Below are positions 45,501-57,474 of a stretch of DNA of 64,000 bases, one piece after another (the stretch's first letter is position 1; each line of letters starts with the position of its first letter). The notes beneath the pieces were generated by a model. The model worked only from the letters and a program-made list of their open reading frames with translations. It ran no database searches and was not told the DNA's origin. The stretch is from Triglochin maritima (taxonomy: Eukaryota; Streptophyta; Magnoliopsida; Alismatales; Juncaginaceae). Where the stretch lies: NCBI GenBank assembly GCA_963682175.1, contig OY821786.1, forward strand, positions 21,071,501-21,135,500, written 5' to 3'. The position numbers were made by a program, and so were the translations under genes.

Positions 45501-47086
45501 TGTCCCTTGACATATGAAAATGGGAGCCCATTTTTGTACATAGTTATATTTGAAAAGAAGGAGAAGACTTCATGAGTGAGAACAACTTGTTTTGGGCCTC
45601 AACTCTTGTGTATTTTGGTCACATTTCTTTCACGTATTTGTCCCATTTTTATGTATTTCATAGGTTTTGAGGGAAATTCGGGTTTGTGTCCATCAACATA
45701 ACCATGAACTTCCTTTTGCGCTTCACGTCGGTGAGATATTTTCTTTCTCATGCAATAATCCATGTAGTATCATGCTCCCATTCATTGAGGACAGTGCATG
45801 AAATAAGTGTGGTCGGGTGTTTTACGTGTGTACATAGTCGAGTTTTTTTTTCCTTTTGTTTTCTTTTCTTTTGTGGGCATTGTTAGGGTCTTGTTAGTGT
45901 GCTACATTTAATATCTATATATATGCTTGTCATGATCCTTGGGTGACTTGTCTTCTTTTACTTGCCTTGTGCTTTAAATTTTTACATTTCTTTCAAAATC
46001 TTCATGTGTTTGCGAAAGAAAATGTTTTGTGGGTTATGTGTGTGTTTAGCATGTGCAAAACCGTTGAGAGGCAAAGTAAAAAGAAGCTCCCAAAATTGTC
46101 TTGAACATGATGCATTATGATATTTAGTACACCGACTGTAGGTCTTATCTTGTCAGAAGGATGCACCCTTGTTTTCCCTCGGAGGGAGAGTAATCACAGG
46201 GTTTCAGTACTCAAATAAACATAGAAGTCCACTATGAACCTAGTGAGTCAAATAATTCGTGTATGTTAGTATAAGGTAGTTTGTCATAGTTAGGGACCTT
46301 TAGACTCCTTTTGTGAAACCATTAGTGTAGGGGTTTTGATTCATATGTAGATAATAAATAAGTGGGTAGGATGTTCTCTCTTCTCGCACGACTCCTACCA
46401 CTCAGGAAATTATGTCCGAGGGGACTTAGTGCCTGGTGTTTTTGAGTCATCTGACTTGTGATGTACCGACCAAACTCCCGTTACACTGGTGGTAGGGATC
46501 GCCTTATGTGGAGATTGGGGGAAGGTGTACGTGATAGTGTAAGTCATCATACGCAATGGTGCACGAAACCTGGCCCTGGGAGAATTAAACACCAACTAGA
46601 AGAAGATAAAAAAAAGATAAAAAAAGGGAAGATAAAAAAATGGTAATGCAAATAAGAACCTTAATGGACATTACACTGTATCACTTGAGGATGTTAAGGT
46701 TGCCCATGTCTTTCACTAAAGTCCTTAATTAATTTGCACGATTGATTTATTAGGCTAGGTGTGTGGACTTGTTACATATAGAGAGTCGACCCATAGGATT
46801 ACCGTGTCCAATGATCGACAAAAGTAGGTCTGGCAAGTCGAGCTGCTAGGTTGAATAATGCATCAATGTTTAGATTTTGTGGGTATATCCGCTGAAAACC
46901 CTCAGGAGAAACCACTCCTCCTCCTTTGCGACAAAGAGGTTTAACGACTTGTTGCACGTGCTAAATGCAACTGTGATTCCTACGAAAGTGAGTTAGGACT
47001 TATCTTGTTTTCTGTTTGTTTTTCCCTTCTTTGTTTTCCTTTCGTTTTTTTGCTCTGGACTAGCAAAAACTAGGTGTAGGGGTATT
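45501..47086 (+). other. 3' untranslated region of the older Athila-type element
   Basis: Homologous to 40851-42440 along its whole length, with more changes. The polypurine tract before the LTR reads AGGTGTAGGGGTATT. No gene is supported. Confidence 0.65.
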
Positions 47087-48363
47087 TGATTGACATCACA
47101 TCATGCATACATTCGTGTCTTATATCCTCTATTTGGAACCTAAGCAATGCTATGTAACGAGTTTTATGTTTAAGTTTAAGTTTAAGGAATAAATATGTTT
47201 GAGAAGAAGAGACACAAAAAGGACCAAAATTTTGAGAAAAATGACTGATTGGTGAGACTTCTGGACCGATGTGCAAGAGGGAAGGACCTGGATGCAAGCC
47301 AAGATGACCAATTAGCAAATCGAGAAACTCTATACCATTATGATGAGTATTTTTGCAATTCAATTTTGGCCCATACTCCAATAACTGATCCGAGTGCACT
47401 GCACATCACGAATTGAAGTACAACAAGACATCCAAAATTGGACCAGATCCAAGAAAAAGTGACTGCCAATTGGCGGCCCAAGACCGCTAAGGGCGGTACA
47501 TTTTGCTCAGAATCCAACATCATTTCTCTAGAATGTTGGTTATGTGGTTTGTGTTTAGATTTCAAAGTTTTATTAGTCCCACATCGGCTGATTGTCCCCG
47601 GTTACCTTTTTTCATGCCTATAAATAGAACTCTTCTTCCTCCTTTGTATCAACTCCTCTCTTGGTGCCACTCTCTCTACTTGGAGTAAAGCCTTGGAGCA
47701 AAACTCTAGTGGAGAGATGCTACTTGTAATGTGAGTGAGTAATAAAGAAGTTTTGTTAGTTTTAATATTGTCTCTTTTCACTTCTTGCATGCTTAGTTTA
47801 ATTTCATTTTGTCTCTTTTTGTTAATGAGTAGTGAGTAGTTCCATCCTCCTTTGGGGTTGGAAGTGATGTAGAATATGTGATAGTGATAAGTTCTTTTAT
47901 TTTGCCATTTCATATGCTTAATGTAGATCTATACGACTATACTTGTTGGATGATTAAATTTGTATTAGATGAGATAATGTCCACACTAGGTATTTATCTC
48001 ATGCTAGTTTTAGAGTTTATCTTGTTTCTTGTAATGGTTTAATGGGAATGGCTTCTTATGTATGGATCCATGTTTGGTGCACATTCACATGAATGATTTT
48101 GGTTGTATATAGGATTGATTGATACTCTAATGGCCACACTAAGTACTTATTGCATGCTTGATAGTCTAAAATCAACCTCAACTTTATGTGAGAAATGCAT
48201 GTTCATGGTTTGCTATGGAGTGTTGTGTATCATACACTTAGATTCTATACTAGCTTCTACTTGTATGCAACACAAACTATACTTGTTCCTAATTTAAATG
48301 GAGACTCACTCACACAGACACCTACACACCTTCACTCCATGGGGGTTTAGTTTAATCGGTAGT
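47087..48363 (+). repeat. diverged Athila-type LTR, left piece
   Basis: Starts TGATTGACATCACATCATGC and follows the other LTRs with many changes (GTCCCACATCGG, TATAAATAGAACTCTTC, GAGTAGTGAGTAGTTCCATCC). The palindrome is degenerate: TGCCAATTGGCGGCC at about 47464 and GACCGCTAAGGGCGGT at about 47481. It is interrupted at 48363 by the solo LTR. A short continuation follows at 49920-49940, and then it is cut. Confidence 0.75.
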
Positions 48364-49919
48364 TGATTGACATCATTTCATGCTTATATTTGTACCTTAT
48401 ATCCATTATCTTACACCTAAGCAATGCTACGTGACGAGTTTTATGTTTAGTTTTCAGAAATAAAGAGGTTTGAAGAGAAGAACCATGAAAGGACCCAAAA
48501 GCAGGAAAAATGACCTAATTGTGAGACCTGGGGACCAAGATGCAAGGGAGAATGACCTGATCGTAAGACAGAAGGACCTAAGAGCAAAACAGGAAACTCC
48601 ACACCATCATGAGGAGTATTTTGTCAATTCGATTCGGGTCGGAGCTCCACTAAACAAGTTAGATGCATCCAAGACCAAGAAACACACCAAGGAAAGCCCA
48701 CCAGAAGACCCAGACGGATCTGGGCTTTATAGGCCGCCAATTGGCGGTCTGGAACCGCCAATTGGCGGTCTGGATCATGCCAGATCCGCTCCAACTTCTC
48801 CTGGACTTGTATTAATGTTCGTTTAGGCTATTTTTGGTATTGGTTTAGTCCCACATCGGGGGATTGTCCCGGATTAGCTTTTTCCATGCTTATAAATAGA
48901 ACTCTTCACCTTCCATTGTAATTACCCATTGCTTGGTGGCATTCTCTCTACTAAGGAGTGAGCCTTGAAGCAAAAACTCAAGGTGGAGATGAATGCTACC
49001 TTCAATGTGAGTCACTTGTTAATAAAATAATTCTTCTAGTTTCTTTTAATATTGTCTTTTAATTTGTGCATGTTTGTTTAGTCTTTCCTTTCCTTTTATG
49101 TTTCTTTAATGCTTCTTGCCTTCTTAGTTAACTTTCATTTCAGTATTATGCTTTCTTTTGCTAGTATAGTTAATGTAATGAGTAGTGAGTAGTTCCATCC
49201 CCATTTGGGGGGTGGAGAAATATGTGATATAATCATGTAGTGTATTAAGTGTGTGTTATCTTTATCCCTTGAGCTTTATATGATTTCCATAACCATCTAA
49301 TGGGTTTTCACTCTTATCTTTGATATGCTAATGCTCTTGAATGAAGCTTAGCTTATGCTTTGATTAGTGGACCTATTTTATGGGGAATGATAAGGTTAGG
49401 ATATGGATGAAGTTAATATTGGAAACACAATTTGTAGTGTATGTACTCTTGTTGCCTTTACCTTAGCTAATGTCTTGTATGTTTTAATGATGTAGTGAAA
49501 TCTTAATTCATGTGGAGGCATAGTAGGGTATAGTCTTTATACTTGAGTTCATGTAGCTTCATTCCAATTATTGTCTTGTATGTTTTAATGATGTAGTCTT
49601 ATCTTAATTCATGTAGAGGCAAAGTTGGATGTAGTTTTATGATTTCATGCACTACATGTTGTGAGGAGCTTAATGAATACACACACACTTCTTATGTTCA
49701 CATTATTTCTCTACCCCCTTTGGGGTTTAGTTTTCTTGCTTTTCTTCCATTTCCATTTGCACCTTAGTGTAATTTAGTGTAACCAACCTTTCTTCCCTTT
49801 CTTTACCTCTCGCATTCGCACAAACCAAGTGTCGACACACCTCCCAGTGGATGACCCGTATTTGCCACCGCTTCAACGCGGTCGTGCACTTGCGGTTAAA
49901 TATAAAACGAGATCAATCA
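48364..49919 (+). mobile_element. Athila-type solo LTR with GTAGT target duplication
   Basis: GTAGT lies at 48359-48363 and 49920-49924. The LTR is 1556 bp, TGATTGACATC to GATCAATCA, and close to 36755-38289. It carries two palindromic cores CCGCCAATTGGCGG at 48734-48747 and 48755-48768. The interior is gone, which fits LTR-LTR recombination. It sits inside the older LTR of the same family. Confidence 0.92.
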
Positions 49920-49939
49920 GTAGTTTAATTGGTTATCCC

Positions 49940-50412
49940 GGCAGAATCATTGCATACATAGTCATGTATAACCAACTATTATATTTATCACTATACTAAA
50001 TGATAGTTTTGATAATAATCAAATTATACACTTCTCATGTGAAAAGATATAGGTATCATATAACCAAACACAATTCCATAATGTTTCATTTGTTAGGTCA
50101 ATTCAATATATGAAAGAATACATTTTTCTATTTCATATACTCATGTTGTTAAATACTTGTAGAGCTACAATATTCTTTAACCAACATGACAATCTTAACT
50201 CGGTAATCAATGTCCCATGTTAATCACTATGATTCTGAATTACATTTTGATTTATGTAAACTATTATCTTTTAGAGCTTTACGGTTAAGGATCAAGAACA
50301 TTTTTCTTAACACTTGCAAAAGACGAATACATTAATTAAGGAATAAAATGTTTATACATTCAATTCATAATAAAAGACAATAAAAATAAACTTTTAAAAC
50401 ACATTCCTTTCA
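49940..50412 (-). repeat. Tork/Angela-like copia LTR fragment
   Basis: CTTGTAGAGCTACAAT, GACAATCTTAACTCGGTAAT and CTTTTAGAGCTTTACGGTTAAGGA match 15070-15230 in the same orientation. The right edge ACACATTCCTTTCA matches the end of the LTR at 15334. The part left of about 49940 is missing, so it is a truncated copy. Confidence 0.75.
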
Positions 50413-50762
50413 GTTTCCTCCATCAAAACAACTATCCACTAACACATAGAAAATGATTAGTGGTCGCTCTTAGGGACGCTATTTTGTGACGCTGCTGACA
50501 TGTACAAATCCAGCTCAACAACAACTGTTGACACATATTTTTTTGGCTCTCTCCCCGATGAATCATTTAAAGCTTCTCATTTAAAGTTTCTCAAATCATT
50601 CCTTTTTGCGATCTATCCCATCTGCGGACGTTCCATCTTTCGGCTCTCTATCCCATAATCCCCATAATCACAATCTTTTGTCTTCCTTTTTCTTTCGTAT
50701 CTTCTTTCTTCCTTTTGAGCATAGGTTTTCTTGTACTGTCAACTGCAATAGCAACTGTACCT
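50413..50762. other. 5' flank of the FAR1-related pseudogene
   Basis: No feature is recognised. It may hold the upstream region of the pseudogene that follows. Confidence 0.35.
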
Positions 50763-51980
50763 ATGGCATCACTAGAGGAGCAACCGTTACACGTTCCTCA
50801 GGAGAGGATGTTTTTTCGTTCTTTCGAAGAAGCAAGAAATTTTTATAATGCATATGCAAATGCCGGTGGTTTTTGTGTTAAGATAAGACAATTGCATTAA
50901 TATCAGGGTGTTATTATCCGGGCCATACTTACCTGCTCCAAGGAGGGCAAAACACCAACAAAACAAGGACAAATAATGTTGAGCCCTCGTTTATCCGGCA
51001 GAGTCGAGAGCATAACTTGGATCAGGGTCTCCAGAAACCCAGCAAGGGGTTACCATATTAACTTTGTTGATCTTAAACATAACCACGTTATGCTTGTAGA
51101 GGAGTAGATGCATTTTCTTCGACAGAAGCGAACTATACCTTAGGCTGCGATAGCACGCATAATGTGCAATGATGCTGCCGGGATCTCGGTTGCCAAGACC
51201 ATGCAATATTTTTTGTCGAGGCGAGGGGCATGACAAACTGACTTTCAACGAGAGAGACCTCAGGTTTGTGTTGTTTCTGTAGTTAAAAAACCTTTGTGTG
51301 TTAGAAGAGAGCTCCGACGTTCATAACTCTTTGTCTGCAGGAACGTTATAACCGAAGTCAGAAATTTGAAAATGAGACCTGGCAATGCACAAGCTCTTCA
51401 GAACTATTTCATTAAGATGTAGAAGATTGATTCTATGTTTTTCTATGTCATGGATATGGATGGAGAGGGAAGACTAAAGAACGTTTTCTAGGCAGACTGT
51501 CGTTCTAGAGATGCATATTCATACTTCGAAGAAGTTATATGTTTCGACACTACCTACCTGACTAACAAATATGACATGCCCTTGGCACCATTCGTAGGAG
51601 TTAATCACCCTTTCGAGTCGGTGTTGCTTCGTTGCGCTTTGCTGGCCTGTGAGACCACTGAAAATTACATTTGGTTGTTCCAAACATGGTTGTCGTGCAT
51701 GGAGGTACGTAAAAAGGATCACGTTTTCTCTTAAAAAGGTTTTTGGGGGTACTTTTTAATATACTGATTTGTCCTTTTTAATACACTAATTTGTTCTTTT
51801 AACACACTGGTTTATCCCTCTAAATATATGGGTTTGTCCTTTTTAATATATGAGTTTTTCCTTTTTAATATATGGTTTTTTCCTTTTTAATATATGGGTT
51901 TCTCCTTTTTAATTTAACCGTCTTGTTGCAGATATCCCTCCACCGACGATCATAACGGACCAAAGTGCCACCATTACTAG
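50763..51980 (+). pseudogene. FAR1-related sequence (FRS / MULE-transposase-like) pseudogene
   Basis: The plus strand reads FRSFEEARNFYNAYANAGGF with FCVKIR from about 50811, the start of the FAR1 DNA-binding domain. Further on it reads VDLKHNHVML. At about 51540-51715 it reads CFDTTYLTNKYDMPLAPFVG, then LLACETTENYIWLFQTWLSCM, the MULE transposase-like core of FRS proteins. After an intron-like gap (GTACGT near 51704 to TTGTTGCAG near 51931) the family motif PPPTIITDQSA resumes at about 51935. Many stops and shifts are present, and the C-terminal half with the SWIM zinc finger is missing. FRS proteins are domesticated transposase-derived transcription factors in light signalling; this copy is dead. 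Confidence 0.75.
51755..51915 (+). repeat. minisatellite inside the intron-like gap, ~22 bp unit
   Basis: About seven imperfect units of the form TTTTTAATATATGGGTTTGTCC. The unit lies between the proposed donor and acceptor of the FAR1-related pseudogene. Confidence 0.75.
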
Positions 51981-51984
51981 TGTT

Positions 51985-52318
51985 GAAGAATCCACGAAGG
52001 TCGCTTCCACGAGCACTTCTTCTCCTTCCCCGGCGAACCCAGCCAAGCCACCGATCCACGCTCCTTGCGCACTCCACCGAGTCGTCTTCCTCACTGAAAC
52101 CACACCACCACGCTCCGGTAGCTGAGAGAGAGAGAGAGAGAGAGTTGAGCGGGAGAGAGAGAATCGCGAGAGTGAGAGAGAAGTGAGAGAAAGGGAGAGA
52201 AAATCACATTTTATACTCTTCTCCTCCACTCATCTCAGACGTCCATCTCAATCCATCCCAACCTCCTCTAATCCACCACCTAAAAATACAACAAACTCAT
52301 AAGCAAAGGGTCAGGATA
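51985..52318 (-). repeat. Tekay-type LTR fragment
   Basis: CGCTTCCACGAGCACTTCT matches 25590, and a GA repeat at about 52127-52144 and ATCCATCCCA-like text match 25865-25990 in order. The right edge on the minus strand reads TGTTATATCC, a plausible LTR start. It truncates the pseudogene to its left. Confidence 0.6.
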
Positions 52319-54640
52319 TAACACTAAATATTGGAGTCCTACACATCGAAAGCCAATTATTACTTTCATACATATGCTTTCAATAAAAATTAGTTTGATA
52401 CACCTCCATTAAAGTGGAACCCACAACCCCTTCAAATCTTGTGGCAGAGTTCACTGTCATAAAGAGCTGACTCTGTTAGTTTGAATACTATTTTTCTGGT
52501 CATTTTGCACATTTAATCCTAAAATATTGAAAAAGTACACCAACTTATTATTTTCTTCTTCATCAAATTCTAAAGTAATTTAAATAGAAATAAAATAATT
52601 ACAAATCCATTTTTGAGTCATCATCTCTAGTGTTTTTCCTGATTTGGCTGGTTTAACCTATGTCGTATATTGCATGTCTAGGATTTCGAAACATTCAGGT
52701 CTTATATGGTCTAAATCATATATTTTTATTTTTGAAATATTATCTTCCAAAGGTGGTGGCCACTCTAATCCTAACATTTTTATTTCCAAATAATTTTTAT
52801 TATTATTATTATGTTTTGTTAAAACATTAAATAATAATAAAATAGAAAATAATAAATCTCGTTTTGGTTCCTAATTGATCCGCAATTTCGAAAATCTAAT
52901 ACAATTCAAGCTAGACCACCTAATTCGTCGTGTTCCACGAACCACAAAAACCACCTTAGATGTCGACTGGAGGATTGACTTATAATTTTGTTCTTTGTTT
53001 TGATCAATTTAGAATCTAAGGAAGAAGATAATAAGATATTTTTTTATTTTTAAGTTTTTGAGTTAAATGTTCCAAACGACTAGTCAAAATAATATTAAAT
53101 TTTAAGGTATTATATTGGAGTTAAGAGTTATTGGGATCCACTTTAATCTAGGTGTATTAGACATTTTTTTACTGAAACGATTTGCGCCAAAAGAATTATG
53201 GACTTTCTAAGTATATAACTCCAATATCACTACACAAGTATACCCAAAAAACATTTCTTAAAATGACTTAAATAAACATATTTTGTATCAAAAGTTCTTT
53301 TACAACTTGTTGTTTTTTTGACGATATTTTCTAATTAGTCTAGTTATCATTAATAATGCAATTACTAACCTTCATTAATTAATTAACATTTTTATATAAT
53401 TTGATTATTTTCATCAAAAAGAAAAATTGATATTTATTTTACAGATCTATTTACAATATTATTTTTGTCAAAGTTTCTTCAAATAAAGTTTAAAAGTTTG
53501 GGGGAAAAGTTGGAGCTTTAACGTTTGCTAATAAAAATCATTAAAATTTAAAGTGTTACTGTTACTGATCACTTGAATAGAAAAATATCAAACAAAATAA
53601 ACTCAAACTCAAAAAAATAGGACCCGCACTAAAGAACCCCACCCAAACATCTTATTTACGTAAGAGGTGTATCTATGTTGTTTTGAAAAATCCTGGGTGA
53701 CTTTGTAATTTTAAAATTTTAGATGGGTATCCCAAGAAAAGCTAATTTCAGATATTTACAGTTAATATTATTTAAAATTAGAAACTCCAACCACATATCA
53801 TCCTCGTGAATTTCACTAACAGTTGTAATTCAAGGTATCCTAGCAACCAAGATCATCCTCCCAAATATATCAAACTCTTAAAATTTAAATTTCAAAAAAC
53901 GCGCCATTTAGCGTAACTTAAAAAAACAATTTTCTAGTTTTATGTTGTAAATCACAAGCTTATATACTACTTAGAATCATGTGAAAACTATAAATACAAT
54001 TTGGTACATCGATTAAAACATTGCAATTTTAACAATGAATATACGTAAAGTACAAGAATCCAAAACCTTGAACAAGCTAGTGATAAATTACATTTCTATA
54101 TACAAAACCGAACTCGGGATTGAGTTGGAATGCAATACGAAACACATATTTTTTTGTATAACAAGACCTAGTATTTTATAAACATAGAGTAGAATGTATC
54201 AAGACCACGTGGAAGCCTTTTGATAAGTGTAATTCACGGCTCACTTGATCTCAAAGAGGGCATGTGTGATCTATTATGTTTTTTTCCTAAATTTTGTTAC
54301 TTCTACCATTTTTGTTTAAACATTAATATCCCATGTTTTGCATATTCCTACTTTAAAAGCAACTACTTTTTGCACATAACATATGTCACATGTTAGGAGA
54401 ATACCAGCAAAACTTAGTACACTCCTAACACGAGGGCATGTGGATGCATGGTGCTCTCTCCTTACATAGATGGAGAGCGGTCTTCATCTCTATTTGATAG
54501 CGTGTGGACGATTAAGTTCTAAGATGTATAACTTCTTGTAATCTTTTTTGTTTATATTTATTTTCTCGAAGTTAATTTAATTATACCTTTTGTTTTTGTT
54601 CTTCCCTCTTTACTCGTCCGAATTTAACTTTATCAATTCT
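52319..54640. other. AT-rich gene-free stretch
   Basis: I see no gene and no recognisable element. The composition is strongly AT-rich with many A and T runs. Confidence 0.5.
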
Positions 54641-54844
54641 TTCCCTAGAATTACAAAAATGTTATGAATCTGTTCCACAAAATTATTTTACACATCGATA
54701 GGATGGTAATACCTTTTTTGATAGTAGTCCTATGGTACTTGTTGGATGTTGCCTCCAAGAAGCATTTTTTCGAGATCAACATCGATATGATAATATCACG
54801 CAACATTAAACTACAGAACACTAATCGAGAGGGATGTGGTGGTG

Positions 54845-55115
54845 GTAAGGCTGTTAATTTTACACGAAACACGATTACATGACGTGAAAACGACACGAAC
54901 TTAACGGATATGGATTAAGAATTTGAACAGGATGAATAAATGAGTTGGATATGGATTTCTGCTGCAAAAACGATTAACACGATTAAGACACGATAAAACA
55001 CGATAATTAATTAGGTAATTAGGTACACGATTTCTGCTGCAACACCTAGAGTTTATATATACGACTTGACACAACATGATTAACACACGACACGACACGA
55101 TTGACAACCCTAGCT
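54845..55115. mobile_element. possible hAT-like MITE
   Basis: Left end TAAGGCTGTTAATTTTACACG and right end CACGATTGACAACCCTA are imperfect inverted matches. ACACGA and CACGACACGA words fill the interior, as in plant hAT-type MITEs with a TAGGGTTGTCAAT-type end. Flanks GGTGGTGG and GCTGGAGG match at 6 of 8 bases, a possible decayed 8 bp target duplication. No coding capacity. Confidence 0.5.
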
Positions 55116-55470
55116 GGAGGCGTTGGACGAGGAATTGAACGTGCGGTGCTGCTACAAATGCCCGGAGTACTTCAAGGAATGTGATTTCGGGCTACACATA
55201 ACAGACACCTGGGGAACTACTATCTAACCGGCACCTGGGGAACTACTTTCTTGCACGACAAATGTTTTTTGTTGGGATTTAAGAATAGGAATTTGGCAAT
55301 GAATGGTGAACGCCATCGTTCGTAGTCTCCCCATCAATCCACGATGGACACTTCTCTCGTGCAACAAAGTAGTTCTCCAAATGCCCGGTAATGTGGAGAA
55401 AACTCTCGGCATTTGTACCCGAACCATACGTTTAGTTCGTCGTTCCTGGTGGAGCCAAAGACAATAATGT
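55116..55470. other. inverted pair of short coding-like segments, family unknown
   Basis: On + (about 55120-55225) the frame reads LDEELNV-CCYKCPEYF. On - (about 55455-55370) the frame reads NDELNVWFGYKCREFSPHYR. The shared ELNV...YKC-E pattern shows an inverted duplication of one coding-like fragment. TGGGGAACTACT and TTGGAGAACTACTTTGTTGCACGA are further matching phrases. I do not recognise the protein. Confidence 0.35.
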
Positions 55471-55580
55471 GTTAAGGAAGAGTTCACCGACTGCACACAC
55501 AAATATGATAAAAACCATGAAAAATGGTGCAAACAAGTGTCACAACCAAAATGTTTGCATTTTTTGTGTGGAATGGACAC

Positions 55581-56472
55581 TAAAATAATCCAAGTTATTT
55601 GAAAATTTAATAGTGTACTAATACGAAAAATGAAATAATTGCACTTTTTACGTCCTAATTAAATGAAAGAGATAAGAAAACCATGGCCCGTTTTTAAAAT
55701 AAAAGTATTTTGAAAAAAAAACATGATTTGAATCAGGAATTTAAGCAAAATTAGAAAATTATTTCCCAAAGAAAAAGTCATCCAACCGAAATTTTGTCTA
55801 ACTATGATTGCTTAAGAAAAAACCATTATATCTATTATCTTAGTTTTTGTAGAGGTGTGTGATTTCTTAAGGGAAATAGTGGATGTAAATAAAATGTATA
55901 TTTTGATAAAATTTTAAAAAACAATCAATTTTTTAGCTACTAATAAAAAATAATTTTTAATTATAAATTAAGAAACTCACAAAAGGAAAAATACAAGCAA
56001 TCAATTGGACACATCTGAGAAATCAATCACTCGCGACTAAACATCTCAATTTTTTTCGCATACATGCATCCCGAAAAATAGTGTGTAAAGTCAACTCGTT
56101 AAAAAGGCTTTGCTCACAACTGAGTCGAATACTCCAAAAGCTATAAGGCCAACCGTGACTTTCTTTCACCACTCCGTGGTTAGAGAACGTGTTTTCCAGT
56201 TTTATAATCCAATGAAGCCCACAGAAAACTCTATTGAACGATGTGAGACAAAATGGATGGCGAGATTAAACAACAATAAACTTTCACACGGTTGTCTATG
56301 TATTAAATAGGGAATATGTTTCTTAGAGCAGGTATTAAATAAAGAATATGATCCGTTTACTCAAAATAAAAGTCATTAATTATTCTAACATTAGTTCTCG
56401 AGCTCCTTACGTGGAGAACAGTGTTCGAAATTTAAGTCAGAAGGGTCGGAGTTTGTAGGAATATGCCAACAG
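55581..56472. other. gene-free stretch
   Basis: AT-rich; no gene, RNA or mobile element end is recognised. Confidence 0.45.
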
Positions 56473-56864
56473 TGTTAGAAATTTATCTACGTATCTAATT
56501 GTTGATAAGAAAAAATAATCAGATCAGTCTAAATGAAAAAGGCTAAAATCTAGATAGATTGGAATCCAAAAATATTAACAAAATAAGTGTCAGAAATTTA
56601 GAGAGAAAAATATAGAGACTGAGAGGAGAGAGCTTGTGTTTGAGTTGCTCACTGTACTCTTATTTTTCATAGTGAAATTTGTCTCTCGGTATTGGGAGTT
56701 CCGCGGAACGCGTGGTTTCATTAGAGCCCACGTAAATCCATGTGTTTCATATGATTTGTGTTTTAGTTTTGTTGGTTGGAGGTGTTTCTCCAATGGTATT
56801 TCATTTGTTCGTGTACCGTTTCAATCTTGGGCGGGTGATCCGGAGGTGCCAGATTTACCTAACA
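56473..56864 (+). repeat. possible short LTR (TRIM- or copia-like)
   Basis: It begins TGTTAGAAATTT and ends GATTTACCTAACA, giving TG...CA ends with a TGTTAG inverted match. The text GTGGTTTCATTAGAGCCCAC followed by GTAAATCC resembles conserved parts of some plant copia LTRs. Flanks AACAG and GCAGT do not match. The overlapping 118-codon frame (56636-56992) runs past the end and has no known motif. Confidence 0.4.
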
Positions 56865-57474
56865 GCAGTACGTACAATTTAACGGTTTGTTTGGTAATAG
56901 CTTTTTTGGTTGATTTTTGGAAAACTATTGTGATTTTGAACAACAATTGCCCAACGAAAAAAAAGGATGGAGAGTTTTTTTGGAAAATATGATTTTTGAA
57001 ACCCACAATTCCTAAACATTTCTCTCTTATCCGAAAAGCTAATTTTGAGGCTGATTTTTGTTACTTTTTGGTGTCACCCCTTCAATTTACGATTGCTCTT
57101 ACTATTCTTACAAAAGAATATTATTTGAAATATTAATAATTAATAATATTATAAGGCAATATTATTCTAAAGAGAGTTTTGGTTTGATTCCATTCAGGCA
57201 TATAGTTTAATTAATAATGTTGGTAAAATTAATTATTGATTACCAGAGTAAGTTGCTTAAAATTTTAAACATACAATAATTGTCTCATTCAGCATTATAT
57301 ATTTGTTATGTGTTTGCAATGATGCGAGGTTATTTGTTTTTTTTGTTGGAGGCGTTTTTTATAATAATGTCAAAGTTGAGTTTATAATAATGTCAGGTTT
57401 AGGTTAAATGGGTACTTTAGTAATCTTTGAAAATGTAAATCTAGATTGTCAAAACAAAAAACTAAAATCACCTT
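56865..57474. other. gene-free stretch
   Basis: AT-rich; no gene or clear element recognised. It ends at the outer end of the Tekay LTR. Confidence 0.45.

Noticed and set aside
56636..56992. 118-codon frame with hydrophobic stretches
   Set aside because: It crosses the proposed end of an LTR-like sequence and has no recognisable family; likely chance.
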